Shown here: positions 1 to 8,753 of the stretch, piece by piece
Position numbering within the stretch: position 1 is the stretch's first letter
Layout of the letters: each line of letters begins with the position of its first letter
Assembly: GCF_024505085.1 (NCBI RefSeq)
Contig: NZ_JANIBC010000010.1
Location: forward strand, 1 to 61,028
Source of the DNA: Parvularcula maris
GTDB lineage: Bacteria; Pseudomonadota; Alphaproteobacteria; Caulobacterales; Parvularculaceae
Direction: 5' to 3'
DNA length: 61,028 bases
Translations under genes and position numbers: made by a program
Notes under the pieces: model-generated
The model's input: the letters and a program-made list of their open reading frames with translations, nothing else
Databases searched by the model: none
What the model was told of the DNA's origin: nothing

Positions 1-7
1 GCAAGGT

Positions 8-246
8 CTAACGCTACCGTTGGACCACCTCGCGGGGTCAGGCCACAGATGCCGAGGTGCCTCATATAAGGGAACGTATGGCCGATTCTCGCCATATAGG
101 GCTTTGTCCACGGCGGTGGTGACATCCGGAATGCAGTCCGTTCGGAAGGTTCAAATGGACTGTTCAGAGCGACTCTTCGGTGCCTTTAACGTAAGCGTCC
201 GGACATCACCGGCCTGACCCCGTGAGTGATCCAACGGTAGCGTTAG
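8..246. mobile_element. MITE-like element with about 37-bp imperfect terminal inverted repeats
   Basis: The outer 17 bases at 8-24 (CTAACGCTACCGTTGGA) recur exactly as the reverse complement at 230-246. The match continues inward with a few mismatches to about 44 and 211, including CGGGGTCAGGCC. About 166 bases lie between the arms, and I see no convincing gene there. A short non-coding stretch with long terminal inverted repeats inside a decaying island fits a non-autonomous transposable element. No target-site duplication is obvious. The element could also be the end region of a larger transposon. Confidence 0.5.
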
Positions 247-362
247 AGTTAGCAGGTTGGCGGGCTCATACCGGGGCGCCTCCGCTACTCGAAATCACTT
301 TGCAGCAGCACTGTCATGGTCGGGTTTTAACACTTGGCCGACTGCGGCCGCGATGACTACTG
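247..362. other. intergenic stretch with no recognised feature
   Basis: I see no gene, clear promoter or repeat between the inverted-repeat element and the Lit-like reading frame. Confidence 0.4.
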
Positions 363-434
363 GTGGGCATGAAGAAATCGGACCGTCATGGTAGGGCCAC
401 CTATTCTTTTCCTCAGTATGGAGATCCAAGCCGA

Positions 435-1358
435 ATGACAACCAAGCCGTCTGTCCGGACGATCGTCCTCCACCTGCTTCGCGCGGCCGTACCCGAGCGC
501 GATAATGAGATCAGCAAGCTTTGGAGCCGGTATGGCCACGCCGTCGAAGTCAAGCCCAGTACGAAAGGCGTCACGATGAACGCCGACGACACGCGCATCC
601 AGTTCGATACTAAGACAATCGACTTCTTCTGGCTGTTCGGCTTCAGTGCCTGACGCGCCCTTGAGGTCTATTCACCCGCGCTGATGCTCTCTACGATGCA
701 TGGAGTAACGCTCGAACAGGCGCTCAACACCGATCCTGAACGAGGTCCGTTCGAGCTGGATTTCAAGCAGCGCATCTCCAGGGCACATTCTCTCATCGCG
801 GCCGATGAAACGAGCGATATATCATGGCCCGCAGATATTCACGAACCGACCCCAGATCGTGAAAGCCTGGACGATCCTCAGCACCAGGCTACATTCGATC
901 TAGTGGGTCTAGCCCTCGCCTTCGCGTTTCTGCATGAATTTCGACACGTCAAGTACTTGGCTGACGGCGATACACCCTCAACTCTACCAGAAGAAGAAAT
1001 CGCTTGCGATGCCTATGCTCGCGAATTCATGACGAGCCGCGTTGCGGACTATGCGAACAAGCATGGGCATCGCTTCATCGAAGTTCACCAGAAGCGCGCT
1101 GCGGGAATCGCGCTCGCGGCTATAATTATCCACGCGATGACGCCGACCCATGCCTATTGGGGCAACCGCCAATATCCGCCGATAGCTGAGCGGCTGACGG
1201 CGATGATCGGGAATTATCGCCTTCCCGCGGACTCATCTTTCTGGTGCTTTACAGCCTGTCTCCTGATCGCGCTGATGCGACTGGAGAATCGGTCACTCGA
1301 CGTAGTGGCAAACTCGAACGAGGAGATAGTCAACATCCTGCTAGACCGGCTCCGGTAA
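435..1358 (+). pseudogene. Lit-like zinc metallopeptidase (peptidase U49 type), broken by an in-frame TGA
   Basis: Two reading frames, 435-653 and 684-1358, lie in the same frame and are separated only by a TGA at 651-653. Read through, they form one protein of about 307 residues. The second half carries HEFRH (HExxH zinc motif) followed by EEEIACDAYA, a possible source of the third ligand. Both fit the Lit/U49 family, whose E. coli member cleaves EF-Tu and excludes phage T4. The codon after GFSA would read TGG with one base changed, so a Trp-to-stop mutation is likely. The ATG at 435 has GGAG 11 bases upstream; a GTG at 363 is also in frame. The gene lies inside an integrase-bearing island, consistent with a defence cargo gene that has been lost. 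The family call rests on motif recognition. Confidence 0.6.
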
Positions 1359-1439
1359 CGCCGTAAGGAGCCCCATGCCGATTTGAGGGCGTTCAAAACT
1401 TGGGGCCCGGTCATCGTTCTTTAGATCACCGCCGGACGC

Positions 1440-1820
1440 TTACCATTGGACAACCCTCGATATTCGTTTGATTTGAGTGGGGAACTGACACCCGGCACCA
1501 ACACCATTCGTGGGCTGAAAAGGTTCCCTACTCCCCGCCCGCCGGTAGTCCTCAGAAGATATGCCCGTCCGCTGCCGTAGCAGTCGGCGGAGATAATTTC
1601 TGTTCGTAAATCCGTAGAGTTTGGCGATGCAAGGCACAGCTGATCGGGTTAGGGTTAGCAGACGCTGGGCTTGGTCAAGGCGCACAGCTCTTACAAAATC
1701 TTGGCTTCTGGCGCGGCGGATGAGGAACGGAAATCTTTCAATAATGAACGGAGCAAAACTGTCCGATATCGTACTTTTGGGGAGAACTAGCCAACGTGCG
1801 GACGGGCCGAAACCAGTCAT
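1440..1820 (-). CDS. small protein with AraC-type helix-turn-helix region, coupled to the integrase
   Basis: The product is 126 residues. Its middle (about residues 45-95) resembles the C-terminal DNA-binding part of AraC/XylS regulators: LDQAQRLL, then IAKLYGFTNRNYLRRLLRQR and TGISSEDYR. No effector domain precedes it. Its ATG overlaps the integrase stop codon as ATGA at 1817-1820, so translation is probably coupled to the integrase. A tiny HTH protein next to an integrase could act as an excision or integration regulator, which is inference. The tail after the HTH is low-complexity and may be degraded. Confidence 0.5.
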   Translation of the reverse strand: MTGFGPSARWLVLPKSTISDSFAPFIIERFPFLIRRARSQDFVRAVRLDQAQRLLTLTRSAVPCIAKLYGFTNRNYLRRLLRQRTGISSEDYRRAGSREPFQPTNGVGAGCQFPTQIKRISRVVQW

Positions 1821-3189
1821 TCAACACAGCTATCATCGAACGGATGGGCGATCTTCATCAGCTCATCTCTTCGGTAGGCCATTGATCCGCCGTCCCCATA
1901 CTTCGGGCGGTCGGTCTTGTGGCCCATCAGAAGACAGCGAAGCCCGTAGTCGATGCCTGCCTCCTGCATGCGCTTTTCGAATGAATGGCGGAAGGAGTAG
2001 ATGACATGGTCGGGCGTAGGGAAGAGCCCGCGGTTTCTAAGCGACTTGTTCGCTGCCGCCGAGAACGAACTGCTGCGGTCGCGGTAGTGCGGGAAGCCCT
2101 CGGGCGCCTGCTTCATCGCCGCCAAGGCAATGCCTACTAGCGGGATGCCCCTTGTGGAAGCTTCGGCTTTGATCTCGCGCTTGTTCTTTCCTTCGAGCGT
2201 GGGCCGGATCCGGATGAAGGGAACCTTCGCATCGAGTTCGATGTCCTCCGGCAAGAGGTTGACCACCTCCCCCGGACGACAGCCGGTTTCGATCATGATG
2301 AACGTCACGAGCCGTATCTCGTCGCGGAGACCGCTCAATGCACCTGGTTTGAGGATGACGTTCCTCACCCACTCCGTCTCGATGCGCGGTGCGGATTTCT
2401 TGATCTTATCCTTGAAGCTCAGCGCCCTGAACGGATTGGATAGCTCTTCCCTGCCGACATACGTCTTGTAGCGGTCGAACAGCCCGCGCAGGTCGCCCAT
2501 ATGGCGGTTCGCGGTGTTGGCGGAAATTGGTGACTTCTCGTCCTGCATACACTCGAGCCAGTGAATCCGGAACCGGCGGGCGTCTTCGCGCGTGATCTCC
2601 AGAATCGGCACGTCGCCTACGACTTCGGTGAAGTACTGCACCGAACGAAGTTTGGTGTTCTTCCATATCTGCCGCTGCCGCGGTGACTTTCCACGCAGGT
2701 CAGCTGCCACGATCTCACGGCGGTAGATGTCGAACGCCTGACTGACCGTGACGATCGGCACCGGTGCGCCGCCCGCGAGCGCTTCGGCTTCTGACCATCA
2801 GTGCCAGCCAAAGCCAGCATGCGTTTGGTAAGCTCTTCGATCGACGTCGAGGTCGGGTCCGCAAGCAGCTCGACCGTCTTGTAACCGAAGCCTGACACTT
2901 CAGCCCTGGCTCTAGCCGCCTCGTAGCGCTTCTTCGCTACTTCCAAATCGATCGGCGTTCCTGCCGCCTCTGCTTTCTCGGCAAGAACGATGTGTGCCCA
3001 CCACGCGTCATCGGCTTCTGCCAGACCATCCCTTTTGGTTCGAGCAACCTCTAGCGACTTCGTCTTCAGTGATCGGAAGACATGCCGCCGTGTGTCGTAT
3101 GCCGCTACCGACTTGGGCACCCTCCGGTAGTAGTGCCACGTCTGTCCGCGGCGAATGAGGAAACGATCTTCCACTCTGGTCTGCGGCAT
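1817..3189 (-). pseudogene. site-specific tyrosine recombinase (integrase), frameshifted
   Basis: Two overlapping frames make one integrase. The N-terminal part, 3189 to about 2795, has RRGQTWHYYRRVPKSVA, typical of DUF6538-type integrase starts. The C-terminal part, about 2790-1817, holds the SAM-like core-binding region and the catalytic domain. Visible catalytic elements are TGCRPGEV (first Arg), YSFRH (second Arg, with Tyr where His is usual), LLMGHK, and Tyr in PKYGDG. The frames join at about 2793-2796, where adding one base restores reading through SEAEALAGGAPVPIVTV. A one-base deletion, real or from sequencing, is therefore the likely cause. The gene faces the 3' end of tRNA-Gly, the usual arrangement for a tRNA-integrating element. 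Confidence 0.8.
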
Positions 3190-3344
3190 GGCTCAGTCCT
3201 CCTTATAACATCTATCAGCCCGATTAAACCCGGAACGTATAGCACTGCGTATAGCAAAATGTACGTGGACGGGTATGGCACGCCCGCTGCACGAACTATA
3301 CGCTCATAAAATCAATGAGTTGCTATCATGAGGGAAGAATTACA
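3190..3344. other. integrase-tRNA gap, probable right attachment region of the island
   Basis: This gap separates the integrase start from the 3' end of tRNA-Gly. Elements of this kind recombine within the tRNA 3' end, so the att core should be the tRNA tail at 3345-3370 or the bases just outside it. The matching copy at the far end of the island is not in this window. The gap is richer in A and T than its surroundings and probably holds the integrase promoter. Confidence 0.4.
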
Positions 3345-3418
3345 TGGAGCGGGTAGCGGGAATCGAACCCGCGCGTTCAGCTTGGGAAGCTGACAGGCTA
3401 CCATTACATCATACCCGC
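3345..3418 (-). tRNA. tRNA-Gly (anticodon CCC)
   Basis: The minus strand folds as a cloverleaf. The acceptor stem is GCGGGTA pairing with TACCCGC, followed by T and an encoded CCA. The anticodon stem-loop is TCAGC-TTCCCAA-GCTGA with anticodon CCC, and the T arm contains GGTTCGATTCC. Length is 74 bases. The integrase downstream of its 3' end suggests this tRNA is the island's attachment site. Confidence 0.93.
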
Positions 3419-3469
3419 CAAGGGAGATCGGTTTGCGCAAGGCGGGCCGCGGTGTCAACGAGGATCGAG

Positions 3470-4075
3470 ATGAGCGAGAACGCCAAAATCTACTCCACCA
3501 GCGCGGCGCGCAACAAGGAGATCATCGCCGGGGCCTTCCTGCGCCTCTGCCCTCAGGCCGAGCGGGTGCTGGAGCTGGCGTCGGGCAGCGGCGAGCATGC
3601 AGAGGCGGTGCTGATGCGCAAACCGTCCCTGTCCTGGCAGGGCTCGGACCCCGACGCGGAAGCCCGCGCCAGCACGACCGTGCGCATGGAAGAGGCAGGG
3701 CAGCCCGCGCCCCTGACCCTCGACACCCGCGAGGAGGCGTGGTGGCAGGAAGCAGGCCGCCCCTACGATGCGGTGGTTGCGATCAACATGATCCACATCA
3801 CCGCCTTCGCCGGGGTGGAGGGGCTGTTTCAAGGAGCCGCCCGGCTTCTCGGTGAAGGCGGCGCCCTGTTCCTCTACGGACCGATGTCGCGGCGCGGCGC
3901 CTTGGAAGAGAGCAACCAGCGCTTCGATGAGAGCCTTAAGTCGAGAGACCCCGACTGGGGTGTGCGCGATCTCGACGATACGCTGCAGCCGCTGGCGGCG
4001 CGCTTCGCCCTCTATCTGGACCACACGGAGCGGGTGCCGGCCAACAACCATGTGGTGGTGTTCAGGCGGTCTTGA
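3470..4075 (+). CDS. DUF938-family SAM-dependent methyltransferase
   Basis: The product is 201 residues with the class I methyltransferase motif I, VLELASGSGEHA, near residue 32, and the conserved PYDAVVAINMIHI segment. These match the DUF938 family, whose substrate is unknown. The ATG at 3470 is chosen because GAGGA lies just upstream and the protein then begins MSENAKIYSTSAARNKEII, the conserved family start; the longer frame upstream runs through the tRNA. The 3' end overlaps the convergent rsmD by 14 bases. Confidence 0.85.
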   Translation: MSENAKIYSTSAARNKEIIAGAFLRLCPQAERVLELASGSGEHAEAVLMRKPSLSWQGSDPDAEARASTTVRMEEAGQPAPLTLDTREEAWWQEAGRPYDAVVAINMIHITAFAGVEGLFQGAARLLGEGGALFLYGPMSRRGALEESNQRFDESLKSRDPDWGVRDLDDTLQPLAARFALYLDHTERVPANNHVVVFRRS

Positions 4076-4628
4076 TGCGGAGGAAAGTGATCTCGGTATC
4101 GCCGAACCCCCTCGTCTCTTCGGGCTCCGCCCCCTCCGGCAGGTCGAGCGCCTCCCCCTTGCTGTGCTCGGCCACGATGAGCGCGCCTGGGCTCAGCCAC
4201 TCTCCGTCGATCACGGTACTGACGGCCTTGGCGATCAGCCCCTTGCCATAGGGAGGGTCCATGAAGACGAGGTCGAAGGGGTCGCCCACATTGGCGGGCT
4301 TCTTGCCAAGGGCGTCAGCGGGGCGGCGGTGGAGCCGCGTCTCACCGAAGAGCTGCAGCGCCTCGATATTGTCGCGGATCGCGCCCCTCGCGCCCGCGTC
4401 ATTGTCGACGAAGAGGCAGAACGCGCCGCCGCGTGACAGCGCTTCGAAGCCTAAGGCTCCTGAGCCTGCAAAGAGGTCGAGCACCCTCGCCCCTTCGAGC
4501 TCCACGCCCTCCCGGTGGGCCAGGATGTTGAACAGGGCCTCGCGGGTCCTGTCCGTTGTCGGACGGGTGTTGAGCCCTGAAGGAGCGGTGATCTTCCTTC
4601 CCTTGAACCGTCCGCCTACGATGCGCAT
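4062..4628 (-). CDS. rsmD: 16S rRNA (guanine-966-N2)-methyltransferase RsmD
   Basis: The 188-residue product has the RsmD start MRIVGGRFKGR, the TRPTTDRTREALFNIL segment, the SAM-binding VLDLFAGSGALGFEALSRG and the catalytic DPPY motif in LVFMDPPYGKG. RsmD methylates the exocyclic amine of G966 in the small ribosomal subunit. It is the last gene of a tight minus-strand run after rluB and a DUF429-like gene, overlapping the latter by 13 bases. Length and motifs are complete. Confidence 0.95.
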   Translation of the reverse strand: MRIVGGRFKGRKITAPSGLNTRPTTDRTREALFNILAHREGVELEGARVLDLFAGSGALGFEALSRGGAFCLFVDNDAGARGAIRDNIEALQLFGETRLHRRPADALGKKPANVGDPFDLVFMDPPYGKGLIAKAVSTVIDGEWLSPGALIVAEHSKGEALDLPEGAEPEETRGFGDTEITFLRIKTA

Positions 4629-5500
4629 GAGAGGTCTCCTTCAGACCTACCTAGCACGCCTGCGCCCATGATCGAGCCCTCTTCGCGCAGCATGGCGGCT
4701 AGGGCGGCCTTACCGGCGCCGGGGGGAGGGCCGAGAAGCTCTTCTATCCTGCCGGCCCGGTCATAGGCAGCTATGGCAGCCGCCACGGCCCGGACCTGGG
4801 CCTCGTCCTTGGTCCCCTCACCGAAATGGCGGCGTAGAAAAAGGCTCGGATAGATCTCGCAGAAAACAGCGTGGGCGGATAAGTCGTCGGTGAAGAGGGT
4901 CTCGAAAGGCCAGATGGCTGCTCCTATCCGCTGACGCAGTTTCTCCAGACCGGCGATCCCAAGAAGGCTCTGGCTACCGACCGCGCCGGTGTAGGCGAGC
5001 TGGAACACGGGCTTTGCTCCAGATACGACCCCCTCGATCCAGCGGCGGTCATCGGCCACGCTGGCAGACGGCCTCGTGGACGGCACGAGCGGATAGCGCT
5101 CCGCCTGCTGATGAGGCTTGCCCCAGAAGCGCGGGCGACCTAGCCTGCGGTTCAGCTCCCCCGCCACCTCGAAGCGATTGGAACGGTTCGCCTCGTCATC
5201 CTCGACGAGTTCGGCGAGAAGATGCCACATCGCCCGCCAGCTCGCCTGGCCGGTGACCGCCTCGGCTACACCCTCCTGAAAGCCGAAGGCGAAGTCGAAC
5301 CCGGCCAAGGTCCGCCCTCCCCTGTTCTTCTCCTCAACCGTCAGCTCTTCGATCAGGCGAAGCGCTTCGAACCTCGTTGGAATGTTTCGAGCACTGACGG
5401 AACCATTCCTAGAGGTCGCCAGCCAGATGCTGTCCTTGCCGCGCGTAGGCTTGTTCGCCGCCGACCAGTCCGCTGCCAGATAGAGGGTGAAGACCGTCAA
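4616..5500 (-). CDS. conserved hypothetical protein, possible RNase H-fold (DUF429-like)
   Basis: The product is 294 residues. It starts with TLYLAADWSAAN and has LAGFDFAFGF at about residue 64, a pair of Asp-bearing strands that resembles the RNase H-like fold of DUF429-type proteins. Similar alphaproteobacterial proteins are sometimes annotated as CbiG-like without clear support. The start is a TTG that overlaps the rluB stop codon (TTGA), which implies translational coupling. It lies between rluB and rsmD, so a link to RNA metabolism is possible but unproven. Confidence 0.65.
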   Translation of the reverse strand: MTVFTLYLAADWSAANKPTRGKDSIWLATSRNGSVSARNIPTRFEALRLIEELTVEEKNRGGRTLAGFDFAFGFQEGVAEAVTGQASWRAMWHLLAELVEDDEANRSNRFEVAGELNRRLGRPRFWGKPHQQAERYPLVPSTRPSASVADDRRWIEGVVSGAKPVFQLAYTGAVGSQSLLGIAGLEKLRQRIGAAIWPFETLFTDDLSAHAVFCEIYPSLFLRRHFGEGTKDEAQVRAVAAAIAAYDRAGRIEELLGPPPGAGKAALAAMLREEGSIMGAGVLGRSEGDLSCAS

Positions 5501-6249
5501 ATCCCAAGCTCGCCCGCGACCTTCTTGCCGAGCTGCTCACGCAGGGTCTTGCGCGGCACCTCCTCGGTAGCCCCCTCCCTCAGTGCCCCTAGCTGGAACG
5601 GTCCGTAGGCGGTGCGGATCAGGCGGTTCACCGTCAAGTCGAGATGGCGCATGATGTTGCGGACCTCGCGGTTCTTACCCTCGGTGATCGACAGGGTGAT
5701 CCAGCTATTCGCCCCCTGCTGACGGTCGAGCTTGGCGATGACGGGGCCGTAGGCGACGCCCTCCACCTCCACCCCCTCTGCAAGGCTGTCGAGGCGCTTC
5801 TGGCTCACCCGTCCGTAGGCGCGCACACGGTAGCGGCGTTTCCACCCCGTGCTCGGCAACTCCAGCGTGCGCGACAGGCCGCCGTCATTGGTCAGGAGAA
5901 GAAGCCCCTCGGTGGTCAGGTCGAGCCGCCCCACCGAGAGGACACGGCCAAGCTCCGGCGGCAGGGCGCCGAAGACCGTCGGCCTTTCCTGCGGGTCGCG
6001 GTGGGTCGTCACCAGGCCTACGGGTTTGTAATAGCGCCACAGGCGGACCTCCTCGCGGGCGCCGATCCGCTCCCCGTCAAAGCGGATGTCCTCGGTGCCC
6101 AGCACCTTGACCGCAGGGCTCGTCAGCACCTCGCCGTCAACGCTGATGCGGCCTTCGGCGATGAGGCGCTCGGCCTCTCGCCGGGAGGCGACCCCGCTTC
6201 TTGCGAGAACTTTTGCGATCCGTTCGCCGTTGGTGGGGGCAGATGTCAT
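5497..6249 (-). CDS. rluB: 23S rRNA pseudouridine synthase, RsuA/RluB family
   Basis: The 250-residue product has an N-terminal S4 RNA-binding domain (ERIAKVLARSGVASRREAERLI, split here only by my quotation length; residues about 9-55) and the RsuA-family catalytic motif GRLDLTTEGLLLLTND with its catalytic Asp. The region EGKNREVRNIM is also conserved. RluB isomerises U2605 of 23S rRNA. The family assignment is firm; the exact target is less so. It is the first gene of the rluB, DUF429-like, rsmD run. Confidence 0.9.
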   Translation of the reverse strand: MTSAPTNGERIAKVLARSGVASRREAERLIAEGRISVDGEVLTSPAVKVLGTEDIRFDGERIGAREEVRLWRYYKPVGLVTTHRDPQERPTVFGALPPELGRVLSVGRLDLTTEGLLLLTNDGGLSRTLELPSTGWKRRYRVRAYGRVSQKRLDSLAEGVEVEGVAYGPVIAKLDRQQGANSWITLSITEGKNREVRNIMRHLDLTVNRLIRTAYGPFQLGALREGATEEVPRKTLREQLGKKVAGELGI

Positions 6250-6359
6250 CCAGGGCCTTGATACGTTTTGATGCGAAATCGTCGTGCGCGAATTGGTTCC
6301 ATCGGTATAAGAGCGGTCAAGGCTGGAACTCTAGCTCAACTTCTCATTGGAGGTTTCAC

Positions 6360-7022
6360 ATGAAGAAGCTTACCCTCGCCGCCAGCGCGGCGCTCATTCT
6401 CGCCGCCTGCACCACCAACCCCTATACCGGTGAGCGCCAGGCGTCCAAGACCGGCCGCAACGCCGCCATCGGCGCGGCTGGCGGCGCCATTGCAGGCGCG
6501 GTGATCGGCAACAACACCGGCGGCGGCGACGCTGGCAAGGGCGCGGCTATCGGCGCTGCCGTAGGCGCCCTCGCAGGCGGCGGCATCGGTGCCTATCAGG
6601 ACCGTCAGGAAGCCCGCCTGCGTCAGGAGCTCGCCTCCACCGGCGTGCGCGTCCAGCGCGACGGCAACAACATCACCCTGATCATGCCCGGCAATATCAC
6701 CTTCGCCTCGAACCAGTCCGAAATCCGCCAGGACTTCTACTCGACGCTGAACTCAGTGTCGAAGGTGCTGGCCGAGTACGACCAGACCACTGTCCTGGTT
6801 CAGGGACACACCGACAGCACTGGCTCGGACAGCTATAACGACCAGCTCTCGGTCCGGCGCGCCGTCGCCGTGGGTAACTACCTGAACAGCCAGGGCATCC
6901 CCGCAGGCCGCATCGACGCCCAGGGTTACGGCGAGCGCCAGCCCATCGCCTCGAACACCACCGAGCAAGGCAAGGCGCAGAACCGCCGGGTCGAGATCCA
7001 GCTCGTTCCGGTCCAAGGCTAA
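6360..7022 (+). CDS. OmpA-family lipoprotein with glycine zipper
   Basis: The 220-residue product begins with a lipoprotein signal ending LILAAC (lipidated Cys about residue 17). Next comes a glycine-zipper region, about 35-85, with repeated GAAGGAIAG-type segments. The C-terminal OmpA domain, about 110-220, contains VQGHTDSTGSDSYNDQLSVRRA and ends with NRRVEIQLVP. It is expected to sit in the outer membrane and bind peptidoglycan non-covalently. GGAGGT at 6349-6354 sets the ATG at 6360. A strong terminator follows, so it is probably monocistronic. Confidence 0.92.
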   Translation: MKKLTLAASAALILAACTTNPYTGERQASKTGRNAAIGAAGGAIAGAVIGNNTGGGDAGKGAAIGAAVGALAGGGIGAYQDRQEARLRQELASTGVRVQRDGNNITLIMPGNITFASNQSEIRQDFYSTLNSVSKVLAEYDQTTVLVQGHTDSTGSDSYNDQLSVRRAVAVGNYLNSQGIPAGRIDAQGYGERQPIASNTTEQGKAQNRRVEIQLVPVQG

Positions 7023-7050
7023 AACCTTACTGCTTCAACCAAGAGTTGAG

Positions 7051-7083
7051 AGCGCCCGCGGCACAAGCTGCGGGCGCTTTTTT
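7051..7083 (+). terminator. rho-independent terminator after the OmpA lipoprotein gene
   Basis: AGCGCCCGC at 7051-7059 pairs with GCGGGCGCT at 7070-7078, and a run of T follows to 7083. Confidence 0.9.
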
Positions 7084-7207
7084 GTGGGAGGCCAACCCCT
7101 TTGGTCCGCAGGGGCCACCGCAGCGCCTTGCGAAGCGGCGTTATCAGAAAGATTACATTTTTCGCTTATCACCTGTCCTCGTGTAGTCAGTTCAGGGGAC
7201 AGAGGGC

Positions 7208-8674
7208 TTGGTCTCACTCATCACCAACGCTGCCGCGCAGACCGCGCTCCAGCAGCTACGTGCGGTCGACCGCGCGGGTGAGACCGTGCGCGCCGAGATC
7301 TCCACCGGCCTCAAGGTGCGCCAAGCGGGCGACAACCCCGCCTTCTTCCTCGTCTCGCAGCAGGTGCGCGGCGACATCGCCGTGCAGAGCGGCCTCGCCG
7401 AGAACCTCACCATGCTGGAGGGCGCCATCAAGGCCGCCGAGGCGGGGCTCCGCGAGATCAACCGCCTGACCCTGCAGTTCGCCGACCTCATTCCCGTCGC
7501 CCAGACCGGCATCGCCGTGGCCGAGATGGAGGTCCTCTTCGAGGATCTCCTCGATCAGGTACGCGACACGGTCGAGGCCGCCGAGTTCCAGGGCACGAAC
7601 CTCCTCACACAAGTAGGCTCCACCAGCAGCATCATCGGCCTCAACCGCACGGATGGCGGCTTCAAGGCGCAGACCCTGACCATGCAGGGCGGCGACTTCC
7701 TACGCGACAGCTTCTTCGACGGGCTGGTCGAGCTCGACGGCGAGTTCGTCGTCCGTGCGAACAACTACAGCAGCATCCACAGCGCGGTGGGCCGCGCCGA
7801 CGGCCTTGTCAACGAGTGGGAAGAGCTGCCCGATGGCCGCCTCATCTGGCGCGACGACGGTGTCGGCGGCGGCGGCGGCGCGGACAGTCCCAGCAACCGG
7901 ACCGACCTCTACCGCCGAGCCGTGGACGCGGAGAACTTCGCGCCTAGGATCGACTTCAGGCTTCGCGTCACCACGCCCGGTACCTACTACGTCAATGTGC
8001 GCGGCGAGGGTCAGGGCGGCGCAGCCGACAGCATCCATGTCGGGTTCGACGGCAACGTGCTGACCGGCACGGGGGGCGTGAAGCTTCCGACCAACAGCGA
8101 AGGTTGGGGTACGAATGATACGCTGAGCGGCGCACGGGTCGCGATCAATATCCCGACCGCAGGCATCTACACCCTGAACATCTGGGGACGAGAGGACGGC
8201 TCGATCATCGAGGGCGTGCAGTTCATCAAGGACGACGCCAGCATCCCCTCTTCGGCTACCGCGCTGCCGCCTCCCACCCCGATTAGCGGCTCGGACATCC
8301 CCTACTACACCGATCCTGCCAAGGGCGAGGAGAGACGCGGCCGGGCCGGGGTGGTGGAGCTTCTGAGCCTCCTCAACCCCACCGCCCTGCAGCTTGTCCC
8401 CGAGGGTGCGTTCGAGATCCTCGACGCCGTCCGTGCACGGGTGAACAACTACCAGTCGGTCATCGGCTCCTATGCCGGCACGATCAGCCGCCAGCGCTCC
8501 TATCTCGGCAACGTCACCGACCTCATGGAGCAGGGCGTCGCCGCGTTGATCGAGGCGGACCTCGCCGAGGCGTCCAGCCGCCTTCAGGCCGTGCAGGTCC
8601 AGGAGCAGCTCGCCACCCAGAGCCTGACCCAGGCCAACCAGCGTCCCTCAGTCCTTCTCTCCCTGTTCCGGTAG
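7208..8674 (+). CDS. flagellin with a carbohydrate-binding-like central domain (copy 1)
   Basis: The 488-residue product has a flagellin N-terminal D0/D1 region (residues 1-135) with RAEISTGLKVRQAGDNPAF and FQGTNLL. A flagellin C-terminal region (about 400-488) has IEADLAEASSRLQAVQVQEQ and ends PSVLLSLFR. Between them, about 244-345, lies a beta-sandwich-like segment: TYYVNVRG, DSIHVGFDG, then YTLNIWGREDG. That pattern resembles CBM6/35-like modules of secreted proteins and replaces the usual D2/D3 domains. The start is TTG, giving the conserved MVSLITN, with GAGGG and CAGGGGA just upstream. No other flagellar genes are nearby. The second copy follows at 8754. Confidence 0.88.
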   Translation: MVSLITNAAAQTALQQLRAVDRAGETVRAEISTGLKVRQAGDNPAFFLVSQQVRGDIAVQSGLAENLTMLEGAIKAAEAGLREINRLTLQFADLIPVAQTGIAVAEMEVLFEDLLDQVRDTVEAAEFQGTNLLTQVGSTSSIIGLNRTDGGFKAQTLTMQGGDFLRDSFFDGLVELDGEFVVRANNYSSIHSAVGRADGLVNEWEELPDGRLIWRDDGVGGGGGADSPSNRTDLYRRAVDAENFAPRIDFRLRVTTPGTYYVNVRGEGQGGAADSIHVGFDGNVLTGTGGVKLPTNSEGWGTNDTLSGARVAINIPTAGIYTLNIWGREDGSIIEGVQFIKDDASIPSSATALPPPTPISGSDIPYYTDPAKGEERRGRAGVVELLSLLNPTALQLVPEGAFEILDAVRARVNNYQSVIGSYAGTISRQRSYLGNVTDLMEQGVAALIEADLAEASSRLQAVQVQEQLATQSLTQANQRPSVLLSLFR

Positions 8675-8753
8675 CGGACTGCCGAACGGCACTTCACCGT
8701 ATACTTACCCTTCCCCCTTATCTTCCTAGAAAAAAAGAGTGGGGGGAACACCA

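Noticed and set aside
20-217. A 65-residue reading frame in the inverted-repeat element
   Set aside because: It starts inside the terminal repeat, has no ribosome-binding site and resembles nothing known.
6-252. Integron attC site
   Set aside because: GTCTAAC at 6-12 fits the left consensus, but the right end GTTAGAG does not, and the spacing of about 240 bases is too long. A MITE-like element fits better.
651-653. Selenocysteine at the in-frame TGA of the Lit-like gene
   Set aside because: No convincing stem-loop follows the TGA, and the family does not use selenocysteine. A Trp-to-stop mutation is simpler.
3344-3469. An extended start for the DUF938 methyltransferase
   Set aside because: The extra codons run through the tRNA-Gly gene; the ATG at 3470 has its own ribosome-binding site and the conserved protein start.
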